A stretch of 24,415 nt of DNA, taken from positions 1 to 24,415 of the forward strand of contig MNCI01001013.1 of the NCBI GenBank assembly GCA_015680685.1. The letters run 5' to 3'. The position numbers were made by a program, and so were the translations under genes. The notes under the pieces are model-generated. The model was not told where the DNA came from. It saw only the letters and a list, made by a program, of their open reading frames with translations, and made no database searches. Position 1 is the stretch's first letter; each line of letters opens with the position of its first letter. Below are positions 10,291-21,093 of this stretch, piece after piece. The stretch comes from Gnetum montanum. Lineage: Eukaryota; Streptophyta; Gnetopsida; Gnetales; Gnetaceae.

Positions 10291-10939
10291 AGGATTCAAG
10301 TAAATAATATAACTTAAAATTAAGATAAGACTTATAGTAATAACCTTAAAAAATCTACAAATACCCTTGATGTTGCACCATTTTTCATTCCCACTTGATT
10401 CTTTGCTTTTCTATCCAAGCATAATGATCATAGATTTATTTTAGTTTTATTGTGAAGATAATGTCATTATGTCCATGGTAAGAACCTCTTATTATTGGAA
10501 ATAAATGGATGAATGATGTGGTCTCACTATACATAGAATCAATCCTTTAATGATTTCATAATATAGAGTGAAATTGACATTATTGGAACTACATCTTGTC
10601 TTATTCCTTTGCAATTTATTAGAAAAATCAATAAAAATATGTACAAGAAAGATGATGAGAAATTATTAAAAAATGTTAAGAATGGAAAAATGTAGAAATA
10701 ACTTAAGAGGTATTAAAGTTTTGAAAATGATTAAGAAATAGAAAAAGTATAAAAGAATGTGACAATTAGTAAGAAAAGTAAGAAGATTAAAAATAGAAAA
10801 ATGTCAGAAGGAAAACTTATGCCTAAGTGTCAAATTTAACACCCCCATGAGTATCATGATAAGTGGATGATTGAAAGATGGAAAAGGTGATAAATTTCTT
10901 GGTAGATAGGGTAGAGTCCTTAAAAGAGTATGAAAAGTC
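10291..10939 (-). other. E2 spacer downstream of integrase
   Basis: AT-rich sequence with A/G-rich runs and no ORF or motif I recognise. It lies between the integrase C-terminus and the copia insertion. Confidence 0.4.
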
Positions 10940-12110
10940 ATGGTATGGCTTGACTTGTTAAATATTGACAAGGATTAGCTTCTATGGGTTTGTTGGGTGA
11001 TAGATCTACATGGTGCCAAATTGGAATGTAGCATGGATGATGTAGGATCCCTCCCATAATGTTTGGAACTTAATCTTTTGCAAGACATGATTAGGATTAT
11101 AGTAGAGAACTTTATCGCTCAACTTGATTGACACTTATCTTATTTTGATGCCATGTCTACATTGGGAGTATTTTTGTGAAGTTTGTTACTCATTTGAGCT
11201 ACCAATCAGTTTTTTTCTAAGAGATTAGGATTCATGAGACATTCTCTTTGAGCTAACCTTAAATCAAGGTCAAGTGTACTAGCAGTGAAAAGGATACTAA
11301 GTTTCGCTTTGATTGGTAATGTAAGTAGTTTACCATAAACTAACTCATACATGGAATACCTTATAGGAAGTTTCCAACTTGATCTATATGCCTCTAGATC
11401 ATCATTAAGTTTAATGCTCCAATCTTCTATAACAACTAACTATTCTAGTTAATATTCTTGTGATTTCCTAGTTAGTCACTTCTACTTAACCATTTCCTTG
11501 GGGATGATATGGCATAGTTAGTTTGTGATTCACCCCAAGTTGCTGCATTAGCATTTTAAATGTAGCTCTCGTAAAGTAGGACTTGTTATCAGATATAAGC
11601 ATGTGTGGTACTCTAAATCTATTTACCACATGTTGTTGAAATAATTTAGCAGTTGTTTTTGCTATGCAATCCTTGACTGCAACTACTTTTACCTACTTTG
11701 AGCAATAATCAACCGTTACTATAATGTAGGACTTTCCATTTGACATTGGTGTAATGGGGTCCATAAAGTTAATTTCTAAAATGTCTAAGGGCTCTAATGG
11801 TTCTATCCACTATTGTGACCCTTCATTTCTGGCTATTAGCCCTCCATCTCTTTTGCATCTTTCACAAGACTGTAAAAACTAATGTGCATCCCTAAATATG
11901 GTAGGTCAAAAGTAACCTACCATCATCAGTTTTAGTGTTGTCCTTTGTCCTATGTAGTGACCACCACATGGTCCTTCATGTGCATCTTGTAGAACTCTTT
12001 GATGACTCTGTTCCGAAATGTACCATCTTATCAACCCATTAGTGCATATCTTGTAAAGGTTTCCATTGATTTCCATATATCTTTTCACTTTGTGGAGAAA
12101 CTACTCCTTA
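10940..12110 (-). pseudogene. E2 integrase, decayed
   Basis: Integrase inserts element DNA into chromosomes. Read with frameshifts, the N-terminal HHCC finger is visible from 12088: H and H in DAHEGPCGGH, then C and C in SCERCKR. The catalytic core follows: the first Asp lies in a block usually reading GIDFMGP but here EINFMDP, so the Asp is replaced by Asn. The second Asp is kept (LISDNKSYF) and so is the Glu (after PYHPQGNG, in VEVTN). A conserved C-terminal segment (WSIKLND, then AYRSSWKLPIRYSMYELVYG) and a final GSYIIHATFQFG block end near 10940. Several stops come from TGG or CAA/CAG changes. It is inactive. Confidence 0.85.
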
Positions 12111-12199
12111 TTCTTGTCCCATTCAATAGGAAGTTCTTATTTTGTAAGATACATTATGTAATCCATAAGCCATGACTTCTCTATTGAGTCTACAACTAT

Positions 12200-12375
12200 T
12201 GCAGTTTTGGTGAATAAGTTTTCATCAGGAAACTAATTTGATATTGGTTCATCACTCTCTTGGGGTTCCCATTTAAGTTTTGATAAATGATTTGCAACAA
12301 CAATTTAGTTCCTTTATTATTAATCATGGTAATTTCAAACTCTTGTAAGATAATTAGCCATCTTATCACTCTAGG
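12200..12375 (-). pseudogene. E2 RNase H, 3' part (beyond the solo LTR)
   Basis: The frame reads PRVIRWLIILQEFEITM then NNKGTK, the conserved end of gypsy RNase H. It continues directly from the segment at 13189-13440 once the solo LTR and one copy of the target duplication are removed. Confidence 0.85.
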
Positions 12376-12380
12376 ACTAA
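12376..12380. repeat. Target-site duplication of the solo LTR, left
   Basis: ACTAA is repeated exactly at 13184-13188. Confidence 0.88.
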
Positions 12381-13183
12381 TGATGGGACGCGATATCGCA
12401 TGGGCCACGATATCACGTACGCGATATCGCATCGTCCCCCACGATATTGTGTACACGATATCACGTCCCGCCGTAAGTTCTATAAATAAGAGGTGGCTTT
12501 CCCTTGTTTCTGCATCTAGATTTAGATCCTTAGCGAAACTCTGGTAGTTTTACCTCTCTAGAGATAGAATAATTTCCATGTGCCCACAGTAGGAGTCTCA
12601 AAGTGAACATATCTTTATTCGAGCAAATATTGTACCTAAGCACATGTTTGTGTATGGAAATAAAGATGAACTTCTGGATAAACCTTGCAATGCATGGACT
12701 AAGCTAAATAGAACTTTAATTAATGTGATTTAGTACTTTCCTAGTTAATCTTTCTCAACCCTCAACACTCCTAGTTAAGTGCATTCAGTACGACCGCTTC
12801 GAGCACGTGCGTTATGCTTGGTAATCCCAGTAACAAATAGCGTTTGGTAATCCCAGAAGGTTGCACTGGCTTAGGGTGTGAATGGCAAGTGAGACAGATA
12901 CTGATGCTAGACATTAGAACTTAGTCAGTTAAAGTTAGTTACTTAGTCTCTTCACCCTTTCCCTCATTTGCATAGGCAATAAAAGATAAAAGACATAAAA
13001 ATCACATACCTCAAACTTACTTAACCATACAACCGTGACAAAAAAAAGTCTGGGAAGACAACAAATGATTAACCTTAAGTGTTCCATAAGGTGTGTAGGC
13101 ACTTAGTCTATGGATTTCAACCATATCGCACATGTAATGCTTGTATTTGTATGGTTAGTGTTGGGATACCTCGCCACTCATTA
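12381..13183 (+). repeat. Solo LTR inserted in E2 RNase H
   Basis: An 803-bp LTR starting TGATGGGACGCG and ending CCACTCATTA (family terminus CTCATCA with one C-to-T change). It is flanked by perfect ACTAA duplications and has no PBS or internal region, so it is a recombination product of a once complete element. It is opposite in orientation to E2. It contains the GATATC array (12392-12462), TATAAATA (12481-12488) and a possible poly(A) signal AATAAA (12659-12664). Its nearest relative here is the E1 LTR. Confidence 0.93.
12390..12488 (+). promoter_or_regulatory. U3 promoter of the solo LTR: GATATC array and TATA box
   Basis: GATATC boxes start at 12392, 12409, 12423 and 12457, with GATATT at 12443. 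Spacings are 17, 14, 20 and 14 bp. TATAAATA at 12481-12488 follows. The layout is conserved with the E1 LTR; function is inferred. Confidence 0.6.
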
Positions 13184-13188
13184 ACTAA
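13184..13188. repeat. Target-site duplication of the solo LTR, right
   Basis: ACTAA matches 12376-12380 exactly. Confidence 0.88.
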
Positions 13189-13440
13189 CTACTAGTTTTT
13201 TCATTAGAAATTTGATGGCACTATGATTCGTGTGAACATAAATCAGGTAATCGAGCACATAATATCTGAACTTTTCAAGTGCATACACCACGGTAGTTAG
13301 CTTCTTTTTTGTGGTGGTGTAGTTAAGTTTTACCCTAATGATGCTTTGAATAACATAGTGTATTTAATGTGGTCCTTTTTGTTCATCTAGTTGAGTCAAT
13401 ATTGCTCCCAATGCGTAGTTTGAAGCATCTATCGTAATGT
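13189..13440 (-). pseudogene. E2 RNase H, 5' part
   Basis: RNase H removes the RNA strand of the RNA/DNA hybrid. The first catalytic Asp is kept in TIDASNYALGAILTQLD (Asp codon 13427-13429). The usual TEKEL motif reads TKKKL, so the catalytic Glu is Lys. The later YTDH motif reads HTNH, so the Asp is Asn. Both are single G-to-A changes on the coding strand. The reading is cut by the solo LTR at 13188. Confidence 0.85.
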
Positions 13441-13499
13441 GGGAATGTTGTGATCAATCCAAAGCTCAAAGGATTGTTGCTCAATTAACTTCTATTTTA

Positions 13500-14560
13500 A
13501 GGTCCCAAATGCTTTTTCACATTGATCTATCCATAAAATGATGCATCTTTCTTAGTTAATTTTACCTATGATTTCGCAATCTTTGAAAATTTTTCAATGA
13601 ATCGTTGAAGTATCTTATATGGCCAAGGAATGATATGATGACATCTTTGACAATTTGCGGCATCTAAAAAATGTTCTAACTGACTCTAATTTTCACCATA
13701 TCTACCTCTATTTCTTTGTGAGATACTTTATATCCCATAACTATACCATCTTAAACCATTTAGTGGCTTTTCTGCTAGTTGAGCTTCAAATTAGTTTCTA
13801 CACATCTTTTGAAAACTAGTTTTAAATGGTCTAAGGCTTGTTTAAAATATAATCCATATGTGGAGAAATCATCCATAAAGACTTAAAATCCATTGGCAAT
13901 TTACTTCTTGAACATGTTGAGTACAATTCTTTGAAAGTTAGCAGGTGCATTACCCAAACCAAGGGCATTTGCTTGTATACAAGTGCCCCCCATAGACTAG
14001 TGAATGTGGTCTTTTCTTGGTCTTCTGATGCAATGTGAATTTGATTGTACCCACTATATCCATCTAGAAAGCTATAATACTAGTGTCCTAGTATAGTATC
14101 CAGGACTTCATGAACAAATAACACAGGAAAATGGTCCTTGAATGTCACCATATTTAACAATTTGAAATCAATATAAACCCTTCATTTGCCATCCTTCTTT
14201 GGAATAATGACTAATGGGCTAACCCATTTACTATGTGCCATTGGATAGATTAGTTACTCTCTTCAACAATTTTTGTAATTCTTTTTTTAATAGCTTTCTT
14301 AGGTTTTGGATTTATCCTTCTTTGAGATTAGTAGCATGGCTTAACAGCTAGATCTGTATAGATTCGATGTTGGTAGATGCATGAATCAATTCTAGTGACC
14401 TCATCATAGGACCATGTAAATGTAGTGGGCCATTTATTTATCACTTCAAGTAATTTTCTCTTTTGTTCTTTGTCAAGTTTGGCATTCATAATTACTAGTT
14501 TTTTATTATTTAGAAAAGCATATTCAAGCATATCTAGTAGGGCCTTCAGTTCTAAGGGTT
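13500..14560 (-). pseudogene. E2 reverse transcriptase, decayed
   Basis: RT copies element RNA into DNA in the cytoplasmic particle. A linker (DKEQKRKLLEVINKW, near 14480) leads to the basic QRRINPKPKKAIKK block. After a shift, KKDGKWRVYIDF appears near 14195, then FKDHFPV and FLDGYSGYNQI near 14060, then the active-site box FMDDFSTYG near 13870, in another frame. After it come HKEIEVDMVKI and SFLGHIRYF. The DGYSGYNQI and MDDF boxes are those of the Tat/Athila branch. Catalytic Asp residues are present, but at least three frame changes and many stops make it inactive. Confidence 0.88.
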
Positions 14561-14869
14561 CTAGTTTGTATGTTTCTTGTATACCTAACTATCTCCATTC
14601 AATATTTACCTTCTGATGTGAGTTCATGTAAGGAGGTTGCCTTTTCAGTTTTTCTAACTTGTCAATTTCTTCAACATAGGTACTTGTAACTTTATTTCCT
14701 GATTTCATGCACATATTGGATTTAGTTTCTTCTTCATTTAGAAGCCACTAGATGCCTTCTTGTTTAGTAGCTACTACATAGAGGCAATTTTATACACACA
14801 TGTTTTCTATACATCCATTGCATGTTGTGATGGCATTATCTTTTATGGTCCAAATTTTCTACACACAAT

Positions 14870-15300
14870 TGCACCCATTATCACTCTATGCAATACATGA
14901 AACTCTGTGACTCTGAATGATACCAGCTTCATCTTCCTTAGAGATTTCCAAGGACAAGTCTCTAATCCCAAGCTTAGCATCCACAGTGCTAAACCATGAT
15001 CTTCTCATAATTATGGAAAATTTCCCTTTATTCTTTCCCACATGGATGACTAAAAAGTCAACAGGTTAGGACCAGCCATTAATGATATTGATAATATCTT
15101 CCACTTGCCCAAGTGGAATAACAATGGACTAGTCTGCAAGCTCTAATCAGATGTTTCTTTTCCTTAGCATGTGTAGCTTCTAGGCCTTGTACATGTCTTG
15201 TGAAATGAGGTTTACTCCTAACCTAGAATCTAAGAGAGCCTTGCATGGTTCATGTCTTGCTATTTGAAGGTAAAATAAGGGACTCCCAAGATCTATCATT
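14870..15300 (-). pseudogene. E2 aspartic protease, decayed
   Basis: The protease frees enzymes from the polyprotein. Minus-strand reading gives LQIARHEPCKALLDSRLGVN; the catalytic triad normally D-S/T-G reads D-S-R at 15222-15230, a G-to-A change. The following INLMS-like stretch is NLISQDMYKA. Downstream (near 15050) FLVIHVGKNKGKF leads to the C-terminal part. The position between gag and RT is as expected. Stops follow and the fold cannot be complete. Confidence 0.65.
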
Positions 15301-15514
15301 TTATTGGGAAGTGCTCCTACTTTAGTCCAGTGTGTTATTGTCTACGTGAGCATGATAGTGGTGACTTTCTTATCTTTAGGTACTACAAGCATAGTGTTCC
15401 TTAGATGAGTGTGTGTGGATGGGGTGGAGTTAAATGAAGTTCCCATCTTTCAAACCTTTTTTGGACTTACCCTAAAAAAATAATTTCCTAGCCCTTGGTT
15501 CACTTCATACTAAA

Positions 15515-17270
15515 TCATCTTGTGTAGTGACTATCCTGGTAGCACTCTTTTGTTGTGACTGTGTTGGCAATTCTTCTTGCATGACTAGTGGTTGCAATGT
15601 TATTAACTAATTTTTGAATTGGTAGAGTCTTCCATTGTATTGTATCTTCTAAAATTTCCTCTTCTTGTAGTTCACATATTCTTACATCTCTTTTATTAAT
15701 GGTAGTATCTCTATTGTATTCTTTGGTTAATTCTCTTTTCCCTAACTCTGTTTCTTTTTTTGCCACTTGGTCAATGAGTCTTTGAATACGATGAGCTATC
15801 ATATTAGATAATTTGTCTTGGGCATATACCCTAAGGATTTCTCTTGTCTTGTTTCTTTGTCCATCAACAAGGTGTCGTAGTTGCTCCCTTTGAGAAAATC
15901 CATGGAATGGACACTTATGTAATAGTGAATAGTATCTATCTATTAGTGCATCAAAGGATTCATGTATCCCTTGCTTCTATCCTTGAATCTGTTTCCTCAA
16001 ATTAGACACTTTGGAATAAGTTTGATATTTATCATTAAAGAGCTCTAGCATGGCACTCTATCTTCAAATGGATTCCAGTTTTAGGGATCTATACTAGTGC
16101 TTTGCTTCTTTTATGAGTATTTTAGAAAACAACTTGAGTTTCTACTAATGATTTTCAATGTTTTGTAGGGAACAGAAATCATGAAAGGCTTGAAGATGAT
16201 GCTATGAATCAACATCATATCTTCCTTCAAATTTGGAGATATTATTAATTTCTAGTTGCTTGATGTGACTATCCCTTATGTGCTTAATAGGAATATACAC
16301 TACTTCTCTAATGTTAATCATGTTGTGAGTGGCTAATAAGTGTTCTTCATAATCTTTGGGTTCGTGAGCTTTATTGTAGTGGTGACCCCTTCGATACTCA
16401 TAACGCTCTCTATCTTCATATCTAACCCTTTCTGTTCTTCTCTCCTAGTCATCTTCTTCTTCATCAGGATGTCTTCTATGATGCTCATGTCTCTTAGGAT
16501 CCCTTCATCTCTCCCTATAATGATACCTTATTCTTTTTTCTCTCTTGTCATAATCTCTAGAGGAGTGTGAAGAGGAAGAAGAACTTAAAGAATGGTGTTG
16601 GCTAGTTCTCCTACTATGACTCCTTGATTCATTCCTTTTTGATTCAATAGAGGTTTTAGGCCTCAAGTTCATCCTAAATGTGGATTCTTCCTTATTCCAC
16701 CGCCCCACCCCCCCCCCCCCCCCCCCAAAAAAGCATTTTTGCAAGAGCCAAATGCAATTGTATTTTAACAGCATCTTTGATACGAATGACTAGTGTTTGA
16801 GATTGAGATCCATGGGTTTGGTAGAATTTCTCCATGTGGAACATAGCATCATCTTTTTTCTCTAAGAAAACTGTTTGTGGTACTTTCTTTTCTTTGTCAA
16901 GCTCATGCCTTGTTTCCATAGTAGCATCCCTTTTTACTTGAGCTTTTTTTGGTTGGTATGGCCTAGTCATCTACTTTGTGAGGTGATACCCTTCTTGTAT
17001 GTGACCAAGGTTTGACCTCATGAGGATTTCTTGCAACATTGATGATGCAGAAAACTCTGGAAGCAAGATAATGCTTCCCTATAAATCTCTTCATCTTAGT
17101 TTTTCATCTTGGTAAAAGACAAATGTGAAGTTAGGGTACTATGAATCAATGTGAACGTACAAGATTCTAGTTTACATGGACATACTCCAATCTTCTTCAT
17201 TATATTCCCCATCATGACGCTTATTAAATTCATTAACAGATGGTGATTTTTCCTTATTTGTAGAATCCAT
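15515..17270 (-). pseudogene. E2 Gag, decayed
   Basis: A possible ATG at 17270 (MDSTNKEKSPSVNEF) lies about 120 bases after the PBS. The capsid-like core is at 16245-15750: ISKFEGRYDVDS, HHLQAFHDFC, YRSL, FNDKYQTYSKVSNLRKQIQG, and SLLHKCPFHGFSQ. It aligns clearly with the E3 Gag, showing common family. A Ser/Arg-rich stretch (SRRTSQHHSLSSSSSSH, about 16590) precedes the core. Several stops replace Trp codons. A poly-C/G run (16708-16726) has shifted the frame upstream. I see no zinc knuckle. Confidence 0.8.
16708..16726. repeat. Homopolymer run of 19 C
   Basis: C19 followed by A6 (16727-16732) lies within the gag region of E2. On the coding strand it is T6 G19. It probably arose by slippage. 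The exact length is likely unstable or prone to sequencing error, and a G-quadruplex is possible on the minus strand. Confidence 0.85.
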
Positions 17271-17392
17271 ATTAAATTTTTAACACCTTAAGTGTGTACT
17301 TTAGAAAAATTGGTTTAAGTATGAAAGATTTTCTTGATGACTCTTAACACAATGAACTTTGTAAAATCAACTACTTAGCAATCATTAACACA

Positions 17393-17410
17393 TCCTCAAT
17401 AATGGCGCTA
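17393..17410 (-). other. Primer-binding site of E2 (tRNA-Asp type, decayed)
   Basis: Minus-strand TAGCGCCATTATTGAGGA, one base after the LTR. All five or so differences from the tRNA-Asp complement are G-to-A or C-to-T transitions. Confidence 0.7.
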
Positions 17411-17411
17411 A

Positions 17412-18240
17412 TGATGAGTGGTTGGGTATTCCAACACTTCCCCATACAAATCATTTGTACATGTATGACTTGATCGTAATTCATGGATGGTCAATGTAAA
17501 TTTATTAGTAGTTAAGGTTCAATTCATGATCATTGTCTTCTCACTTTGAGTTAGTGAGGTGCAAGTGGTATGGTTTAACTCTTGGTAAGACATATGATAG
17601 GTTGATGTTGTTGGATCAAATTAAAGCTAAGTGTGAACATAGTTGAAATAGAGTAATAGAATCTAAGCCTAAGTGTAATGACAGTAAAGAGACTATTATA
17701 GCCTATAGACAACAATTATCCATTCTTGGATTACCATACATGTCTTAGGCTCATGCAACTGTTACTAGGATTACCAAGTAGCCTTACTACTGGGCGAATC
17801 AAGCAAAGTTACTACTAGGTTACCAAACAATTACACTTTACACTTGAAACTAGTCATACTTATACTGGCTTACTAAAAGACATTGGGAAAGTAAAGGACT
17901 TATTTAAAGTAAACATGCTGAAAAGTAAGATTAAATTAAGTAAGAAAAATGAACTAACTAAAAGTAAAATAAACTAAGTAGAATGCTACAATAGTGGAAA
18001 ATAATCTCAATCTTTATTTCTAGCCATGAACTGTGCCCAAGAACAATTCACTCGAACAAAGATTCCATACAATTGATTAACACCATATCGCAGGCATTCA
18101 CTATATTGCTAAGTGTTGGACCAAAGTTGTTTGTTTGACACGAAAATGGGTTGGTATTTATAGTGAAAACTAGAACCAACTACATCATATCTACAATGAT
18201 GTAAGCATGGCTACGATATCGTAGATACAACATCGCATCA
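17412..18240 (-). repeat. 5' LTR of E2
   Basis: About 829 bp. Minus-strand start TGATGCGATG, end CCACTCATCA, the same terminal pattern as the other gypsy LTRs but with diverged interior. TATAAATA lies at 18155-18162. Only one clear GATATC box survives (18215-18220) among degenerate copies. The flank at 18241-18245 (aatta) would be the target duplication but its partner is not seen. Confidence 0.8.
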
Positions 18241-19329
18241 AATTAAATGATTTTATCATAGGTGAAAACTACTACAGATAAAAGAATCATCATCTAGATC
18301 CATAGTGCTCATCGCACTAAGTTGGTCCTCGAGAGGGTTAGTAGATGCATAAAAAGCTAACCTATTTGAGAACCTATGCCCAAGCTAGAACCCAGGTATT
18401 CAACTTCAGAAATGAGCACTTTTCCATCACCCAAACTACTTTAAATACATTTTCAATTTTCAAAATTTTTATAACCAAAATTTTTTGTTAGCTTACCATC
18501 TTTTTTTCTCTTTTAATTTTTTTTATATTAAATGATACTAAGTAATGTAAAATAACTTTGAATATATACAATGAGATTCAATACTTGTTATGTAATGGAG
18601 TTTTGCAATGTTAATGAGGTAATAGTTATCATCTTAATGATATCTCATAGTAAGTATTTTAAGTTGAACACTTACATATAAATCACCAAGTCAAAATGAT
18701 TAGAATGATAAAAATTTATTTGTTGAATGTTAAAAACAATAGTAGACTAGCATGTTACAATTGCATGAAATAAAAAATAAAAAAATGTGTAAATGAAAGA
18801 GTAATTAGGAATTACCTATATAAAATTCAATTGTTTTGTATGCCTTCAATCTCTTGAAAAAAGAAATTTTTAGAATATTTATAAATAAAGTGAATTAGGG
18901 TTTGAATTAAGGATACCTATATCTTTTGAATTATAATTCAAAAATTATACTTTCTTAAATGGAGCTCTATAAGGGGTAAAAATTCAAGGTCTCCAATCAA
19001 TATTCTTGCCAAGCAAAATCTTACCTCTAACTTTCAACCCTATAGGGCAAATGTTAATACTTTCTTTTTAATAGTACTTAAACACAACAATCAGTTTTAA
19101 CAGCATGAAGTAAGCAATGAATATATTTTTTTATTTTTGAAGGCAAAGATTGTACAAGAAAATAAAATTTGAAGAAGCTAATTAAATGTCCTTAATAGAA
19201 GTATTTTGTAACAAGATTGTAATGAAACAAAAGCAGAAAAGACCTCTAGAATAGCACTCTTTAAAAATTCCTAGTTCTGGAAATAAATAGGTGAAAAAAT
19301 GAATAATAATCATCATTATCATTTTCCTT
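18241..19329. other. AT-rich intergenic sequence
   Basis: No ORF, LTR or RNA gene recognised. There is a short palindrome TTGAATTATAATTCAA near 18936 and many A/T runs. Confidence 0.4.
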
Positions 19330-19520
19330 TATCTCATCTATAATCATCATCATCATCTTAGCCTTATCCCAATAAAATGGGGTTAGCTACCTAAGTTCCT
19401 TTTCATCATTTACCTCTATGAAGGGCTAGATCTTTATTTATTTGTAGTTTCTTCAAATCATCTTCAATCATTTTTCCCCATGTCTTCTTTGGTCTTCCCA
19501 TTCATGGCTTTTCTTGAATA
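19330..19520 (-). pseudogene. RTE-type LINE, 3' end of the RT ORF with tail
   Basis: The minus strand reads GRPKKTWGKMIEDDLKKLQI then NKDLALHRG, the C-terminal block widespread in plant RTE LINEs. It is followed by a sequence matching the usual 3' end (VANP, then ccattttattgggataaggct) and a (GATGATGATG)n tail near 19339-19353. A 5' truncated, inactive copy of under 200 bp. Confidence 0.7.
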
Positions 19521-20059
19521 GTGATATAGCAACCTTTGCTTATCTTTATCTCATCTGTAATGAATTGATTATTAATGTAGACCACCAAGTAAAATAAAAT
19601 GAATAATTAAGAGTATTTTAAGAGTATATATAAAGCTGTAATGAAGTAGGTGAGAAAACATTAAATAAATAAAATGAAATACTAGCAAAACATGAGAAAA
19701 GTTATCATTTCAAGTAATAAGTAATGGCACTATGCTTTTGCATTATGCTTTTTTGTGTTCTTAAGGTGCTTGAGTAAAGTACATAAAAGCACTCAATGTA
19801 GACTTTGCATGAAGGTAGCTTCATAGCACACATAAAATATTATCTGTGCAAGTCAAGTGTAGTAGTAGCAATAAACCCCTTATACAAGATACACTTAATA
19901 TAGTGTAAAGGAGGGTATTCACATAGAATTATCTTAATGCCAAAATTATGACACCAAGTTTGTTATGTCAAAAGTACCCCCAATAAAATTTACTATAAAA
20001 TTCCAACCTTCTATAGAATCCTTATCTTTAATACTTCTTTTCTTGGTAGTCATGCTTGT
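19521..20059. other. AT-rich intergenic sequence
   Basis: No gene or repeat family recognised. Confidence 0.35.
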
Positions 20060-20757
20060 TGCAAATTGCTTATTCAAAATTGGAGCATCTATCCTCATCA
20101 AAAGGAAGTAGTAGGTTGGATTTAGTGCTGGAATGATGCTTTTGATAGAACCACTAAGTTATGTAGACATTTTAGAAAGTTATTTCAAAAGAAAAATTGC
20201 AAATTAAAGAACAATCAAAATTCAATATTTTGAGACTTTTAGGTTGCTTGTTGAGTCTCCTTTCGATGTGTACATTCAAAAGTGTTTTAACAATGAACAT
20301 TCAACTCTAACTATTTTAGATCATTACAAAGCCCACAGGGCTTGATTGCAAGCTAGAATCAACTAGATCCACATAGGGGATAAACTTGTTAAAGGTTTTC
20401 TTAAGTATCTTGAATTTAAGCCACCTTCAAAAAGAATTAATTATATTTTGATAAATGAACAAAGGATTTTTAATGATGAAAGTATTTATCACCACTTCTC
20501 AAATTCTATGAACAATTATTTTCCTCAAAATAGATGGACATGCAAAAGTTGAATTAGTTATCATAGAACATTCCTCTTCATAAGATGGATGTGATGCCAC
20601 ATAGCCTATTTTCCTTAGAAGAGCTCACACAAGCTATGATGTCTAGGACAAATGAAAAAGCTCTAGGTATTGATGGTTTTAGAGTTGAATTCTATAAAAG
20701 TTTTTGGCCTTATATTAAATAGGACTTTATAGCATGTATAAGGAAGCTATGAGAAAT
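20060..20757 (+). pseudogene. L1-type LINE ORF2 fragment
   Basis: Shifting frames give blocks in the order expected between endonuclease and RT in plant L1: a Trp-containing CWNDAFDRTTKL block near 20130, LDHYKAHRA then IHIGDKLVKGFLKYLEF near 20320-20410 (like the usual GDKNTKFFH region), ILINEQRIFNDE near 20450, and finally KALGIDGFRVEFYKSFW near 20660-20710, the first RT motif (usually PGPDGF). It stops before the catalytic FADD box. Stops and shifts make it inactive. Confidence 0.7.
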
Positions 20758-20776
20758 GATAAAATAATAATAATAA

Positions 20777-21093
20777 AATTAAAGGAGAAATTTTACAAGA
20801 TAATAATTAAAATTAAATTTTATTTTTTGTTGAATGTTGGGTAGTACAAAAGAGGCATGAACAAAAAATTAGTATATCATAAATGCGAATGCTTCGATGA
20901 ATGTCAAATGTTACTAGAAAAGATAAAATACATAATACAGACATCAAAGGAATACTTGAAGTGGCTCCTATTTTAGATAAGCTACAAGAATGGCAACTTA
21001 GATGGTTTGAGCATGTGCAAAGAAGATCAAACAATAAGCCTATAAACAAAGGTTGTTACGTCATTGTTCCAGGAAAGCCATCAACAAGAAGAC
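20777..21093 (+). pseudogene. RTE-type LINE RT C-terminal fragment, target of E3
   Basis: Reads KEKFYK, then after a shift ECWVVQKRHEQKIS, then MRMLR (stop in place of Trp) MSNVTRKDKIHNTDIKG, then LRWFEHVQRRSNNKPINKG. These are the usual C-terminal blocks of plant RTE LINEs (LRWFGHVQRRP is the common form). The ORF is cut at 21093 by the E3 LTR, just before the GRPKKTW block would occur. It lies opposite to the RTE piece at 19330-19520. Confidence 0.75.

Larger units (their letters stand above)
1079..18240 (-). mobile_element. Athila-like Ty3/gypsy element E2 (degenerate, with nested insertions)
   Basis: The minus-strand order is 5' LTR, PBS, gag, protease, RT, RNase H, integrase, spacer and third ORF. 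A tRNA-Asp type PBS, an RT with FLDGYSGYNQI and FMDDF, and an extra ORF after integrase point to the Tat/Athila branch, most like Athila. Nested in it are the copia element (4694-10209) and the solo LTR (12381-13183). The 3' LTR is not seen; it may have been lost or lie left of the window. The link between pol and the third ORF across the copia insertion is inferred from strand, order and the matching flanks. Confidence 0.7.

Noticed and set aside
12287-12547. 86-codon plus-strand frame across the solo LTR start
   Set aside because: It runs from E2 RNase H (antisense) into LTR U3; no coding character.
19290-19360. Possible microsatellite of ATC/ATT units as a separate feature
   Set aside because: Best explained as the 3' tail of the RTE copy.
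20813-21049. Cys-rich minus-strand frame
   Set aside because: Shadow of the RTE RT fragment on the plus strand.
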